From NCBI GenBank assembly GCA_965261945.1, contig CBDHEF010000002.1, forward strand, positions 1,798,001 through 1,862,000: 64,000 bases of DNA, read 5' to 3'. Within the stretch, counting starts at the first letter, position 1, and the number at the start of each line of letters is the position of its first letter. The position numbers and the translations under genes are program-made. Source of the DNA: VXOI01 sp965261945. Lineage in GTDB: Bacteria > Chloroflexota > Dehalococcoidia > Lucifugimonadales > UBA3495. A model generated the notes under the pieces. The model made no database searches, was not told the origin of the DNA, and saw only the letters and a list, made by a program, of their open reading frames with translations. Positions 18,293-26,758 of this stretch are shown here, one piece after another.

Positions 18293-18501
18293 CTAAACCA
18301 AATCCAAGGTGAAATGCGCATTTATGCCAGGTAGCGTTTCATTGCAGGTGGACTCGCCGGCGCACGGGCGGTCCAACGGGCGGTCCAACGGGCGGTCCAC
18401 TGGTAGGGGCGGGTTTGAAACCCGCCCCTACGGTCGAGGCGCGAACCCTGACTGCGAATGGCTGTCCGCAAAATGTACATCCCACATTGGCTTTGGTTTA
18501 G
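18293..18501 (-). repeat. MITE-like element, copy 2 (inverted relative to copy 1)
   Basis: A 209-bp copy of the element at 10469-10670 in opposite orientation, with the same CTAAACC ends and a 29-bp palindrome at 18403-18431. It has three tandem GGGCGGTCCA units where copy 1 has two, so the internal array varies in number. Confidence 0.8.
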
Positions 18502-18509
18502 GTCAATTT

Positions 18510-18610
18510 TTGGCCGGAAATCGCATCGCGGAGGGCAAGCTGTCAAGCGCATGGGCAGGTCGCCATGAAGAGGCGCTCAAGGTTCCTTTCTTACGAACCG
18601 TCGTTGTAAT
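18510..18610 (+). repeat. Dispersed repeat with conserved reading frame, copy A
   Basis: About 100 bp, directly after MITE copy 2. Translated in one frame it gives LSSAWAGRHEEALKVPFLRT, close to LSSAWAGRHEEVIRVPFVRT of the copy at 59362-59471. Many nucleotide differences between the copies are synonymous or conservative, and one indel is 9 bases. Neither copy has a clear start codon or gene of its own. Confidence 0.6.
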
Positions 18611-18611
18611 G

Positions 18612-19481
18612 TCAGGCCGGAGATTCCTGCAACGCCAGCGCGGCCAGCCACTGCAGGACCGCCGCCGAGGCTTCAGCCGTGCGGTTCACCAGGGAATGCT
18701 CCCCTTCTTCCACCATTATCGCGCCGGCGCTGGGGCTGTTTACGGCGGCCCGGGCCAGGTCCTGGGCCATCCCCTTCAGCCGGGTGTGGGTCTCCCGTGA
18801 GCCGTTGATTGCGAGGATGGGCACACGTATACGGTCCGCTAGGTTGATCAGGTTGTACTTCTCGAAGGGGCCGTGCTTGTCGAGGTAGGACGCCGCGCTG
18901 AAGATCTGGGGAATGGGGAAATTGACCCGGAAAACTCCGTCGGGATCCCCTTCGTCCATCAGGCGCTGCGCCGTTTCCAGGTTGGCCCGGAATTCTTCGG
19001 CGTCCTCGGACTCCAGGTAGTGCGAGTACGACAGCCTCACGGGTGAGACGGGCGCCACGGCGGCGACCCGCGGGTCATCCTGCGTGGCGGCGTAATAGGT
19101 CACGCGCACCGCCCCCATGCTGTGGCCCAGCAGGCCCACGGCGCGATACCCGCGCTGCTCCAGATGGCCAATACCGGCCCGCAGGTCGCTCATGGTGTTT
19201 TCCAGTATCTCGAAGGCGTTGCCCTTGTAGTCCTGGCCCGGCGGGTTGTACCAGATGGTGTCGTGGGCATTGGTGTTCAGGGTCAGGCAGGCAATCCCCT
19301 GGGCGCTCAGGTCTTCGGACATGGACTTGGTGGCGGGGTCGCAGAAATTGCCCCGCGACCCGTGAATCAGAAGCATCGAATCCACCGGGCCGGGATACCG
19401 GGAACCGGCGGCGGGAGCGTAAAACGCCCCGTCCAGCAACAGGCCATCCTGGTTCGCCACACTGATGAGATCGACCAGCAT
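18612..19481 (-). CDS. Alpha/beta hydrolase
   Basis: A 289-residue serine hydrolase, cytoplasmic. The oxyanion segment is LLIHGSRGNF, the nucleophile elbow GLLGHSMGAV (Ser about 120), and the catalytic His lies in EEGEHSLVNR near the C-terminus; the acid is probably the Glu/Asp region after AINGSRE. It fits the dienelactone-hydrolase/esterase-like group and is of normal length. No operon partner: the MITE and repeat copy A lie downstream. Substrate unknown. Confidence 0.85.
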   Translation of the reverse strand: MLVDLISVANQDGLLLDGAFYAPAAGSRYPGPVDSMLLIHGSRGNFCDPATKSMSEDLSAQGIACLTLNTNAHDTIWYNPPGQDYKGNAFEILENTMSDLRAGIGHLEQRGYRAVGLLGHSMGAVRVTYYAATQDDPRVAAVAPVSPVRLSYSHYLESEDAEEFRANLETAQRLMDEGDPDGVFRVNFPIPQIFSAASYLDKHGPFEKYNLINLADRIRVPILAINGSRETHTRLKGMAQDLARAAVNSPSAGAIMVEEGEHSLVNRTAEASAAVLQWLAALALQESPA

Positions 19482-19787
19482 CTTGCACTCCCTCTTAGAC
19501 GCCCGCAGGCAATCGGGAATAGCCCAATTCTAGGCGCAGCCTGCGTATGCCGCAAGGACAGAGGGACAGACCAGGGCAGCAGCATTTTGATCCTGTCAAC
19601 TTTGCAATAGACTGTCATTCCCGCGAAGCTAAAGTGCTATGGCCCTGCCCAGGACTGCTTGTTGACCGCCCCGGAGAAGGACACTAGGGCCTGTTGACAT
19701 TCAGCGCCTCGCTCTCGCAGTGACAGTATTGTGATTGCAGGCACAAACTTGACTGCGGTCAAACCCATCTGTTCCAATGTATACACC
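19482..19787. other. Gene-free interval
   Basis: About 300 bases between the hydrolase start and the next plus-strand gene. It includes a partial copy of the common GTCATTCCCGCGAA repeat near 19614. No gene is seen. Confidence 0.4.
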
Positions 19788-20171
19788 ATGAACACGCAAC
19801 ACAACGACTGGAAATCCTACCTGCCCGATCCCGCGGAGTGGCCCCCCGCGCTGACCGAAATCGCACAGCACGGAGAGTTCGTCCGCTGGAGACAAAACGC
19901 CGACTGGCTCATCTTACTTTCGGCAAAGGAGGGGGATCTGGTGCCTGTCCAGGACGGCGGCGCAGTTCAAGCAAGGCTGGCGATCAACCGCACAACCGGC
20001 GAGATAGTCTACCCAACCCCCGGCGCTCGCATCAGGGAGTGGGAGGCGGAAGTCATGGGCGAGGGGGAGCAGTACAGGGAAGCGAGAGAGCGACTCAGGA
20101 ACACGCCGGTCCGTCTCGAGGATTGGGGCCAGATAAGACATCTCAAGATGGGTAAGCCCAAGGAGGTGTGA
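19788..20171 (+). CDS. Hypothetical protein
   Basis: A 127-residue soluble protein from ATG 19788 (MNTQHNDWKSYLPDPAEWPP), rich in Trp and charged residues (EFVRWRQNADWLILLSAKEG). I do not recognise a family. The gene ends 2 bp before the start of the next one, whose AAGGAGGTG ribosome binding site lies inside this frame, so the two are coupled. Confidence 0.55.
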   Translation: MNTQHNDWKSYLPDPAEWPPALTEIAQHGEFVRWRQNADWLILLSAKEGDLVPVQDGGAVQARLAINRTTGEIVYPTPGARIREWEAEVMGEGEQYREARERLRNTPVRLEDWGQIRHLKMGKPKEV

Positions 20172-20173
20172 AC

Positions 20174-20612
20174 ATGGTGCGCTTGAAGTTTGTCATGCTA
20201 CCGCTGGCTATCTTCCTCCTGCTGATGGTGGCAGGGGCAGGAATAGCCCTGGCGGAGGGGGGAGACGAGGACCCGCCCATTGCCCAGGACCATGAAGCCT
20301 GCGGCATTCTGCCCAAGTTCAACTACCACTCGGGAAGCAACACTCTGGACTGGGGCACCCACCATCGTACTTTGCTCTCCCGGGGTCACCATTAGAATGT
20401 CGGGGGAGCTTCAGTACAAGGTTCCGTGGTCCGGGGCCTGGGTGATCGTGGACTGGCGCGAAAAGGGTTGCTTCGACGACACTTGCAGGGTGGAGGACAC
20501 GGACAACAACCCGACTGGGGGAGATTACAGGATCAAGGGTTGCTACTCAGCAACGTCGCCGGGTTCGAATTGGGATTGGGAGTGTTGGGAATGGAACGAC
20601 TCGATCCCGTAA
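20174..20612 (+). pseudogene. Small secreted protein, frameshifted
   Basis: The N-terminus MVRLKFVMLPLAIFLLLMVA with GAGIALAEGG is a clear signal peptide with a possible AxA-type cleavage. After NTLDWG the sensible frame continues as APTIVLCSPG and ends in a Cys/Trp-rich domain (CFDDTCRVEDTDNN, WDWECWEWND). The break falls at a run of four G (20352-20355) and equals one lost base. The mature domain is not recognised; the cysteines suggest an exported disulfide-bonded protein. Confidence 0.55.
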
Positions 20613-21050
20613 CAGCCGGCCGCCAGCCTTGCGCTTCCCTGCTCTCGAAGGGGATCCGGCAGTGCCGGGTCCCCTTTTAATAGGGAATTACATCGAATTT
20701 TACCCGTATAGAATCAAAGCGATGTGCTGGCGCCGGGCAATTGCGCCTCATAAACTGGACGCCCTATAACCCGTCATTCCCACAACCCGTCATTCCCACT
20801 TCGCTGACACTTGCCCCTTGTCAGGCCCGGCAACCTGTCGCTACCATTTTTGATAGAGACGGCTTCACCATTAAAAGAAGGCGGGCTTCGCGCCAGCTCC
20901 ACAGACCCTCAAAAACCCGGTCCGGCCAACGGAATGGCGGAAAATGAGAGGAAATGAGAGGGAAATCAAAAATTAGGGGATTATACCGAATCCTGCACAT
21001 CTTCCTCTCCATCGTCATTCTTGCCCATACCGTCATTCCCTCGAAATCCC
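20613..21050. repeat. Gene-free interval with REP-like repeats
   Basis: It contains repeated CGTCATTCCCAC units near 20773-20800 and, at 20996-21046, a stretch starting ACATCTTCCTCTCC that is nearly identical to one at 62500-62550. This stretch ends exactly where the truncated dioxygenase fragment begins. No gene is seen. Confidence 0.55.
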
Positions 21051-21275
21051 CGATTTGTTTCCAACGTGCGGGTTGAAGAAACCAGCGATGGCGAACTCGC
21101 TGTCTCCGCAAACGTAATGGTCTACCGCTTCCGCAACGGCGAGGGAGCGCCCTACGTCGGCAGCATAGATTACATCCTGCGGCGGGACGGCGGGGACTTG
21201 AAAATTGCCTACCGCCGCGCCGTACTGGACCTAGAAGCCCTTTCCTGGCACGGCGCGGTCAGCATCATCTTCTGA
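21051..21275 (+). pseudogene. Ring-hydroxylating dioxygenase beta-subunit C-terminal fragment
   Basis: The 74 residues from RFVSNVRVEETSDGELAVS to LSWHGAVSII match the C-terminal half of ring-hydroxylating dioxygenase small subunits (SnoaL-like fold). The N-terminal half and any alpha subunit are missing; upstream DNA is repeat sequence. Next genes are an SDR and an extradiol dioxygenase, the two following steps of aromatic catabolism, so this is the relic of the first enzyme of the operon. Confidence 0.75.
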
Positions 21276-21325
21276 ACGCCGGGGCAATTCGATTCGTCGA
21301 AGACCCAATTGGCAGAGGCAACCGC

Positions 21326-22150
21326 TTGAAACTCGAAGGTAAAACGGCTCTGGTGACGGGCACAAGCCCAAACATCATGGGCGGCATCGCCGAGGAGCTG
21401 GCCCGGGAGGGCGCCAACTTGGTCTGCGTCGACGTCCGCGAGGAATACGCCGGGAAATGCGCCGCAGCCATCGTAGCCGAGGGGCATGACGCCATGGGCG
21501 TAGCCTGCGACGTAACCGACGAGGACCAGGCGCTCGCCGTCATCGCCAGGGCCACGGAACGGTTCGGGGGCGTGGACATCCTGGTGAACGGCGCGGCCCA
21601 GTTCAACTTCAAGGGCGTGTTGAATATGCCGCTGGACGAGTGGCGCCGCCAGACCGACATCATTCTCACCGGCGCGTTCCTGTTCACCAAGCACATTGCC
21701 CATTTGATGATCCAGCAGGAGCGAAAGGGCAACATCATCAACATCATTTCCACTGCGGGGCATCAGGGCGAGCCGGGCAATGTGGGCTATGGGACCGCCA
21801 AGGGCGGACTGCTCAACTTCACCCGGTCAGTGGCCATGGAACTGGCCCGGCACGGCATCCGGGTCAACAGCCTGACACCGACCGCCACCGGCCAGTCGGA
21901 AGCGCTGGAGCGGGCCGCCAGATGGGGTGTGGAAAACTGGCCCGGGCCCCGCCTGGGGCAGCGCGCGGCAGGACTGCTGCCGGACGCCAGCAGAGGCGCG
22001 CCCCTGCTCAAGCTCCCCAGCCCATCGCACTACGGCAAGGCTGCCGTCTTCCTGGCATCCGACGACGCCGAAATGATTACCGGATTCGACCTGCGCGTGG
22101 ATGCCGGCGCCATTTCCAGGTACTGGATCTGGTCTCCGGGCGACGCTTAA
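21326..22150 (+). CDS. SDR-family oxidoreductase (possible cis-dihydrodiol dehydrogenase)
   Basis: A 274-residue NAD(P)-dependent Rossmann enzyme. The cofactor loop is atypical (ALVTGTSPNIMGGI), the NAG-type motif is NGAAQFN, the catalytic Ser lies in NIISTAG and the YxxxK is YGTAKGG. Start is TTG at 21326 with GAGG about 9 bases before. Position between a ring-hydroxylating dioxygenase fragment and LigB suggests a dihydrodiol dehydrogenase; by sequence alone only SDR is certain. It is followed 24 bp later by the dioxygenase gene. Confidence 0.85.
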   Translation: MKLEGKTALVTGTSPNIMGGIAEELAREGANLVCVDVREEYAGKCAAAIVAEGHDAMGVACDVTDEDQALAVIARATERFGGVDILVNGAAQFNFKGVLNMPLDEWRRQTDIILTGAFLFTKHIAHLMIQQERKGNIINIISTAGHQGEPGNVGYGTAKGGLLNFTRSVAMELARHGIRVNSLTPTATGQSEALERAARWGVENWPGPRLGQRAAGLLPDASRGAPLLKLPSPSHYGKAAVFLASDDAEMITGFDLRVDAGAISRYWIWSPGDA

Positions 22151-22174
22151 CTCTTTCAGTAACGGGAGGTCAAG

Positions 22175-23239
22175 ATGGCTGAGATCTTAGGCGCGGGCGT
22201 AACCCACTACCCGCCGATGCTGGTATCCGATGAAGAGAGGGCGTTCCCGCTCAACATCACGCTGGCGAGGGACGAGCGGGTCCCGGAACACATGAAGAAT
22301 CCGGCCAACTGGCCGGAACCCATGCGCGTTGAGTACGGGGAAGACGAGGGCGCCGCCTCGGCCGCCCTTCACCGGGATCGCCTGGTAAAAAGTTTCCGGG
22401 TAATCAACGACGAAATTCAGGCATTTGAGCCTGACTTCGTCCTGATATTTGGCGACGACCAGTACGAAAATTTCAGAGAGACTATCATCCCGCCCTTCTG
22501 TATCTTGGCCTATGAAGATTCGGAGTCCACCCCGTTCCAGAAAGGGTTTGCGGCCGGCAAGCGCAACGCATGGGACGAGCCCGCAGACAAGGTGTTCAAG
22601 TACCGGGGCCACCCCCAAGCGGCCCGGTGGCTTGCCACCCAATTGATCGAGCAGGGCGTGGACATGGCCTACGCCTACAAGCCGCTGCACGACCCGGGGT
22701 TGCCCCACTCGATCCTGAATACCCTACTGTACCTGGACTACGACCGGAAGGGGTTCGAAATACCCGTGGTGCCTTTTGCGGTCAACTGCTACGGGAGCAA
22801 GGTCATCAGCAACCGGGGCGGCATCCTGCCTCACAAGGAGAACGGCAAGTTCCTGGAGCCGGACCCGCCTGGACCTTCCCTCAAGCGATGTATGCAGGTG
22901 GGTGCGGCAACGGCCCGGGCACTGCAAGAGAGCCCCTGGCGCGTGGCGCTGGTGGCGTCGTCAAGCTGGTCTCACGCTTTTCTGACCGAGAAAAACCACT
23001 TCCTCTGGCCGGACATTGAATCCGACCGCGCCATGTTCGAGGCCCTCCAGTCCGGCGATTACGACGCCTGGGGCCGAGTCTCCACACCCCAGATCGAAGC
23101 TGCGGGCCAACAGGAGCTTCTCAACTGGGCCTGTCTGCTGGGCGCCATGGCCGAGTTGGACCGAAAACCGGAGGTCCTCGACTACGTTGAGACCCACGTA
23201 TTCAACTCCAACAAGTGCATGGCCATTTTCCGGCCATAG
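22175..23239 (+). CDS. Class III extradiol ring-cleavage dioxygenase (LigB family)
   Basis: A 354-residue LigB-type protein, expected to open catechol-like rings using non-heme Fe(II). Landmarks are the N-terminal His in GAGVTHYPPM, the acidic/polar block IFGDDQYENF, and the C-terminal VASSSWSHAFL, where the family has SSGGxSH. AACGGGAGG precedes the ATG. Co-transcribed with the SDR. With the oxygenase subunits missing upstream, its substrate may now come from elsewhere. Confidence 0.88.
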   Translation: MAEILGAGVTHYPPMLVSDEERAFPLNITLARDERVPEHMKNPANWPEPMRVEYGEDEGAASAALHRDRLVKSFRVINDEIQAFEPDFVLIFGDDQYENFRETIIPPFCILAYEDSESTPFQKGFAAGKRNAWDEPADKVFKYRGHPQAARWLATQLIEQGVDMAYAYKPLHDPGLPHSILNTLLYLDYDRKGFEIPVVPFAVNCYGSKVISNRGGILPHKENGKFLEPDPPGPSLKRCMQVGAATARALQESPWRVALVASSSWSHAFLTEKNHFLWPDIESDRAMFEALQSGDYDAWGRVSTPQIEAAGQQELLNWACLLGAMAELDRKPEVLDYVETHVFNSNKCMAIFRP

Positions 23240-23610
23240 TCGGTTAGGTACTGACGCCCCGCGCAGGCCCTCCTGCAACAACGCGAGCGCTTTCGGGTTA
23301 CCCGGACCAGGCGCCGGACCCGTCATCAGCGTCCGCAAACCGGAACGGGGCGACGGCGAACAGCGTGGGGAGGCCATAGGGGGGTAGTTGCACGCCGTCC
23401 CACTCCATCTTGGCATGGGTTGATGCCTTGAACGCGACAGGGAAATGGCGGGACGCCCGGCAGTCCTTTTAGTTGTTCCCTAACCCTCCGGGAGAGGGCT
23501 AGGGTGGGGGCGTCCCCTCTGGTAAGGGGACAATGTGTCATCCCCGGATATCACCCTCACCCCAGCCCTCTGCGTGGAGGATGCACACATTGGAAAGGCA
23601 GAAAGAAACC
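23240..23610. other. Gene-free interval with REP-like repeats
   Basis: About 370 bases. At 23470-23580 it holds the dispersed CCCTCCGGGAGAGGG type repeats, including a TCCCCTCTGG / GTCATCCCCGG segment that recurs at 31840-31950. No gene is seen. Confidence 0.5.
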
Positions 23611-24271
23611 ATGAGTTTCTACGTCGAGGGACACCTCAGCGCCGTAGAGCGCTCCGTGTCGTCCCCGGAGCGTGACGGGAAACCTAGACGCGCGGTCACC
23701 CTTTCGCGCAGCTACGAGACGGCCGCGCAGCTACGAGACGGCGATCGAGGATCTGTGGGGCGCTGTGACCAGCAGAGAGCGCATCTCGCACTGGTTCGCA
23801 CCGGTCAGCGGAGAGCTAGAACCAGGTGGACTCTTTCAGGTGGAAGGCAACGCAGGCGGGGTGATCACTGAGTGCGAACAGCTTTCCCACTTTGCGCTAA
23901 CATGGGAGTTCGGCGGGGACATCAGTTGGGTGGAGGTGCCCGTTTCCGCCGAAGGAACCTGCCGCGCCCGTATTACACTCACGCATACCGCGCGCCTCTC
24001 GGAACACTGGGACACTTACGGGCCTGGGGCGGTTGGCGTCGGCTGGGATCTGGGTCTTATGGGACTTGCGCTCCATATCGCCCAACCGGACGAGTCAATG
24101 CCTGACGAAGCCGCCTTCGCCACCTGGCCGGACGGCAAGGCGATCATCACAGGCAGCAGCGAGAGATGGGGGCAAGCGGCGGTCTTGGCCGGAACGGACC
24201 CCAAGCTCGCTGATGCGGCGGCAAGGCGTACGACCGCGTTCTACACTGGTGAATCTGCGGAGCCTACCTGA
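23611..24271 (+). pseudogene. SRPBCC (AHSA1-like) protein disrupted by a 19-bp tandem duplication
   Basis: From ATG 23611 the protein reads MSFYVEGHLSAVERSVSSPE to TLSRSYETA, then the frame is lost; the other frame resumes as SYETAIEDLWGAVTS and continues to the end (TAFYTGESAEPT). The cause is an exact 19-bp duplication: 23705-23723 is repeated at 23724-23742. Removing one copy restores an uninterrupted protein of about 213 residues with the AHSA1/START pattern (WFAPVSGELEPGGLF). Lipid or hydrophobic ligand binding is the usual role. Confidence 0.85.
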
Positions 24272-24581
24272 CCCGCTGTCAGCCTCGGGCCTTAGACTCT
24301 CTTGGAGGACACACCGGCGCGTATCACTGATACGTGAGTCATTTGCCAAACATCCGGAGCCGGACCCTCTGGCTTCCCGCCTTCGCGGGAACGACGGGAT
24401 GGTTTGGTAACTCATTCACGCATGAGTAATTCCCCCCCGGAGGGAGGCGGACGGCTGCAAGACCCCGCATCAGTTGTGCGGCTGTGGTACTCAGCGGAAT
24501 CTCGCGCTGTATGATTGTCCCTCGATTGACTGGAGCGCTTCCCGAAGGTAAGCGACGCTGGAAGACATTGTAATCTGGCAG
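24272..24581. other. Gene-free interval
   Basis: About 310 bases. A GCTTCCCGCCTTCGCGGGAA REP-like hairpin lies near 24370-24400 and a run CCCCCCCGGAGGG near 24432. No gene is seen; the promoter of the TauE gene probably lies in the last 100 bases. Confidence 0.4.
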
Positions 24582-25295
24582 ATGGCGGTCATCCTCGCCG
24601 CCTCGGTCATCGGCTTCTCTCTCTCCGGCGTGGCCGGGTTCGGCGGCGGAGTGCTGGTGCTGCCGGTGTTGGTGTGGGTCTACGGGCCGGTGGTGGCCGT
24701 GCCGGTGGTGGCCGTCTTTCAGCTCATCGGGACCGCCACCCGTGTTTGGCTCAACCGGGAGTTTATGAACTGGAAGGTGGCTGCCTGGTTCGCAGCCGGT
24801 TCCACCCCCTTCGCGCTGTTGGGCAGCTTCCTGTTTATCAGCGCCGACACCGAACTGCTGACCCGCATCATGGGCGGGGGCATGGTCGCGCTGGTGGCGC
24901 TGACCCAACTGCCGTGGTCGAAGCGGGTGAGGATGACGCTGTGGGGCTTCCTGCCTCTGGGGGCCACCGCCGGGTTCCTGGCTTCGGTTATGGGAATTCC
25001 GGGGCCTTTCGCGCCAGTATTCTACATGGCTTACGGGATGAAGCCACGCGAGTATATGGCCACCTTTTCGCTGGGAATGTTCCTGATACAACTCCCCAAG
25101 CTGGCGGTGTACGGGGGCGCCGAACTGCTCACCCCGCTGGTGGCTGGCCTGGGGCTGGCCCTGGGCGTCATCGCCATGGGTGGCGCCTTCTTCGGGGCCA
25201 GGATGTTGCGGAGGATACCCGACAGGGTGTTTACCGTGGGCATCAACGTGATTGTGGCTGCCTTCGGCGTCCTGTTTCTGGCGACTGGAGGATAA
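24582..25295 (+). CDS. TauE/SafE-family sulfite or sulfonate exporter
   Basis: A 237-residue membrane protein with 7-8 hydrophobic segments. The start, GFSLSGVAGFGGGVLVLPVL, and the half-way repeat GFLASVMGIPGPFAPVFYMA are the two homologous TauE/SafE motifs. It would export sulfite or organosulfonates through the cytoplasmic membrane. It is not next to the sulfite-oxidase genes at 51-56 kb, so the substrate is open. No strong Shine-Dalgarno sequence precedes the ATG. Confidence 0.85.
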   Translation: MAVILAASVIGFSLSGVAGFGGGVLVLPVLVWVYGPVVAVPVVAVFQLIGTATRVWLNREFMNWKVAAWFAAGSTPFALLGSFLFISADTELLTRIMGGGMVALVALTQLPWSKRVRMTLWGFLPLGATAGFLASVMGIPGPFAPVFYMAYGMKPREYMATFSLGMFLIQLPKLAVYGGAELLTPLVAGLGLALGVIAMGGAFFGARMLRRIPDRVFTVGINVIVAAFGVLFLATGG

Positions 25296-25335
25296 AATGC
25301 CGGTACGATGCAATGACCATTCGTCAAGGCAGGCG

Positions 25336-25917
25336 TCAGATTCTGCCGGCAATCTCTCCTCTTTCCACCATCTCCTTGACGCGGGACAAGTGCGGCCCGG
25401 CAGTCATGGCGGGGAAGAGACCGGAAAGAAGCCCACCGAAGAGACGATCAAAAGCGGCCCGGAACGCTCGTATGGCGTAGACCGGGCCGATGAACGCGCT
25501 GGGCACCATGGCCTCAACCTCGGAGACCATGGTGACCATGGTTCCCTCTATCTCCTGGCGGAGGTCGAAAGACACTTTTTCGACGCTGTGAAGCAGGCCG
25601 TTGTAACTGTTTCTGGTCTCAAAGACCAAGCCAAAGTAAGGCTCACAGACCGCGATGGTCGTGATTTTTACGACTGTCACTTTGTTGTCCCCGCCCCATG
25701 TCGCCCCAAGCATCAGGTATCCCCCCATTTCGCCGGTGAGCTCCCGGCTGTAGACCGAGCCTAACCGGGGAGTCCCCTCGGGGCGGGCGGTGACATGAAA
25801 CTCAACCTCCCCGTTCCACTCAACGTGGCGGGCCATGTCGGCCAGGTAATCAAAGACCTGCTGGGGCGGCGCGCCGATCACCACCCCATGACGGCCAACC
25901 ACAAACGGCCCGGCCAT
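25336..25917 (-). CDS. SRPBCC-family (polyketide cyclase-like) protein
   Basis: A 193-residue START/SRPBCC fold protein: IGAPPQQVFDYLADMARHVEW at residues 14-34 is the typical first helix region and the C-terminal helix (YAIRAFRAAFDRLFGGLLSG) closes the ligand pocket. Probably binds a hydrophobic ligand; no catalytic residues can be named. It begins 9 bp after the dodecin gene on the same strand and is likely co-transcribed with it. Confidence 0.8.
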   Translation of the reverse strand: MAGPFVVGRHGVVIGAPPQQVFDYLADMARHVEWNGEVEFHVTARPEGTPRLGSVYSRELTGEMGGYLMLGATWGGDNKVTVVKITTIAVCEPYFGLVFETRNSYNGLLHSVEKVSFDLRQEIEGTMVTMVSEVEAMVPSAFIGPVYAIRAFRAAFDRLFGGLLSGLFPAMTAGPHLSRVKEMVERGEIAGRI

Positions 25918-25926
25918 GCGAGTTGC

Positions 25927-26160
25927 CTAGTCCTGGCCGACGTCGTCGCCGGTGTCCACCCGGAACCCGATGCCCAACTTGACCTGGTACCAGTTGGCCT
26001 TTTCGCCGTCGACGGTGCCGCGAATCTCGCGGACCTCGAACCAGTCCAGGTTCCGGATGGTCTGCGAGGCCCGTGTGATGGCCCCGTCAATGGCCTGCTG
26101 TATGCTCTCGCTGGACGAGCCAACCAGCTCCAACACCTTGTACGTGCTTCCGATAGCCAT
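25927..26160 (-). CDS. Dodecin (flavin-storage protein)
   Basis: A 77-residue protein starting MAIGSTYKVLELVGSSSESI, with the family features SxxSIQQAIDxAI and the flavin-stacking Trp in NLDWFEVREIRG. Dodecins form dodecameric shells that bind FMN or riboflavin in the cytoplasm. Length and motif order are normal. First gene of a two-gene unit with the SRPBCC protein. Confidence 0.93.
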   Translation of the reverse strand: MAIGSTYKVLELVGSSSESIQQAIDGAITRASQTIRNLDWFEVREIRGTVDGEKANWYQVKLGIGFRVDTGDDVGQD

Positions 26161-26256
26161 TTCCCTCTCCTATTATTCTACTTCAAGTCATCTGCTGCTC
26201 TCGTTCTCACGCAGCGAAGACTTATAATATGCGCCGCATCCACTCAGAGCAACAGT

Positions 26257-26304
26257 TAAGGCGGCGGCAGCCGGGCAAAGTAAGGCGGCGGCAGCCGGGC
26301 AAAG
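26257..26304 (+). repeat. 24-bp tandem duplication upstream of the VOC gene
   Basis: The unit TAAGGCGGCGGCAGCCGGGC AAAG occurs twice without a gap, 30-75 bases before the VOC start codon. It lies in the presumed leader and may be a recent replication slip. Confidence 0.7.
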
Positions 26305-26332
26305 CCGCCATATTTCTCGCACTGGAGACACT

Positions 26333-26758
26333 ATGTTTTCCGACATTCATCACGTCAGTTATCTGGTACCCGACCTGGATTCCGCCATTGAGTCCTACAC
26401 CCAAAAGCTGGGGGCAGTGGTCACCGGACGGGGGCCGGTCGCCAATCTGGGCGAGGTCGCCTTCCTGCAGGTGGGCAGCGTGGAGGTGGAGTTCATCCGC
26501 CCCGACGACCCGGCTGCATTCGACGGCAGCGGCGGGGCCTGGGTGGTGCATCACATGGCCTACGCGGTGGAAGACCTGGACCGCGTGGTGGCGGAGCACC
26601 GGCAGAGGGGCTATCGCTTCCTGACCGATGAGCCCTTCACCAATTTCATGGGCTACCGCCTCATTTACTTCGACACGGCAGACACCGGGGGATGCCGCGT
26701 CCACCTGACTGATGCGGCCACATTGCCAAAGTTCCCCCTCGCTCCGGGGAAGGGCTAG
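26333..26758 (+). CDS. VOC-family (glyoxalase-like) protein
   Basis: A 141-residue vicinal-oxygen-chelate protein with the paired beta-alpha-beta-beta-beta modules: HHVSYLVPDLDSAIESYTQK with the first metal His, VEVEFIRPDD, and the second half HHMAYAVEDLDRVVAEHRQR. It resembles methylmalonyl-CoA epimerase or dioxygenase-like VOC proteins; the reaction is not certain. Its stop codon TAG lies within the CTAG that flanks the IS element just downstream, so the coding region survived the insertion intact. Confidence 0.85.
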   Translation: MFSDIHHVSYLVPDLDSAIESYTQKLGAVVTGRGPVANLGEVAFLQVGSVEVEFIRPDDPAAFDGSGGAWVVHHMAYAVEDLDRVVAEHRQRGYRFLTDEPFTNFMGYRLIYFDTADTGGCRVHLTDAATLPKFPLAPGKG

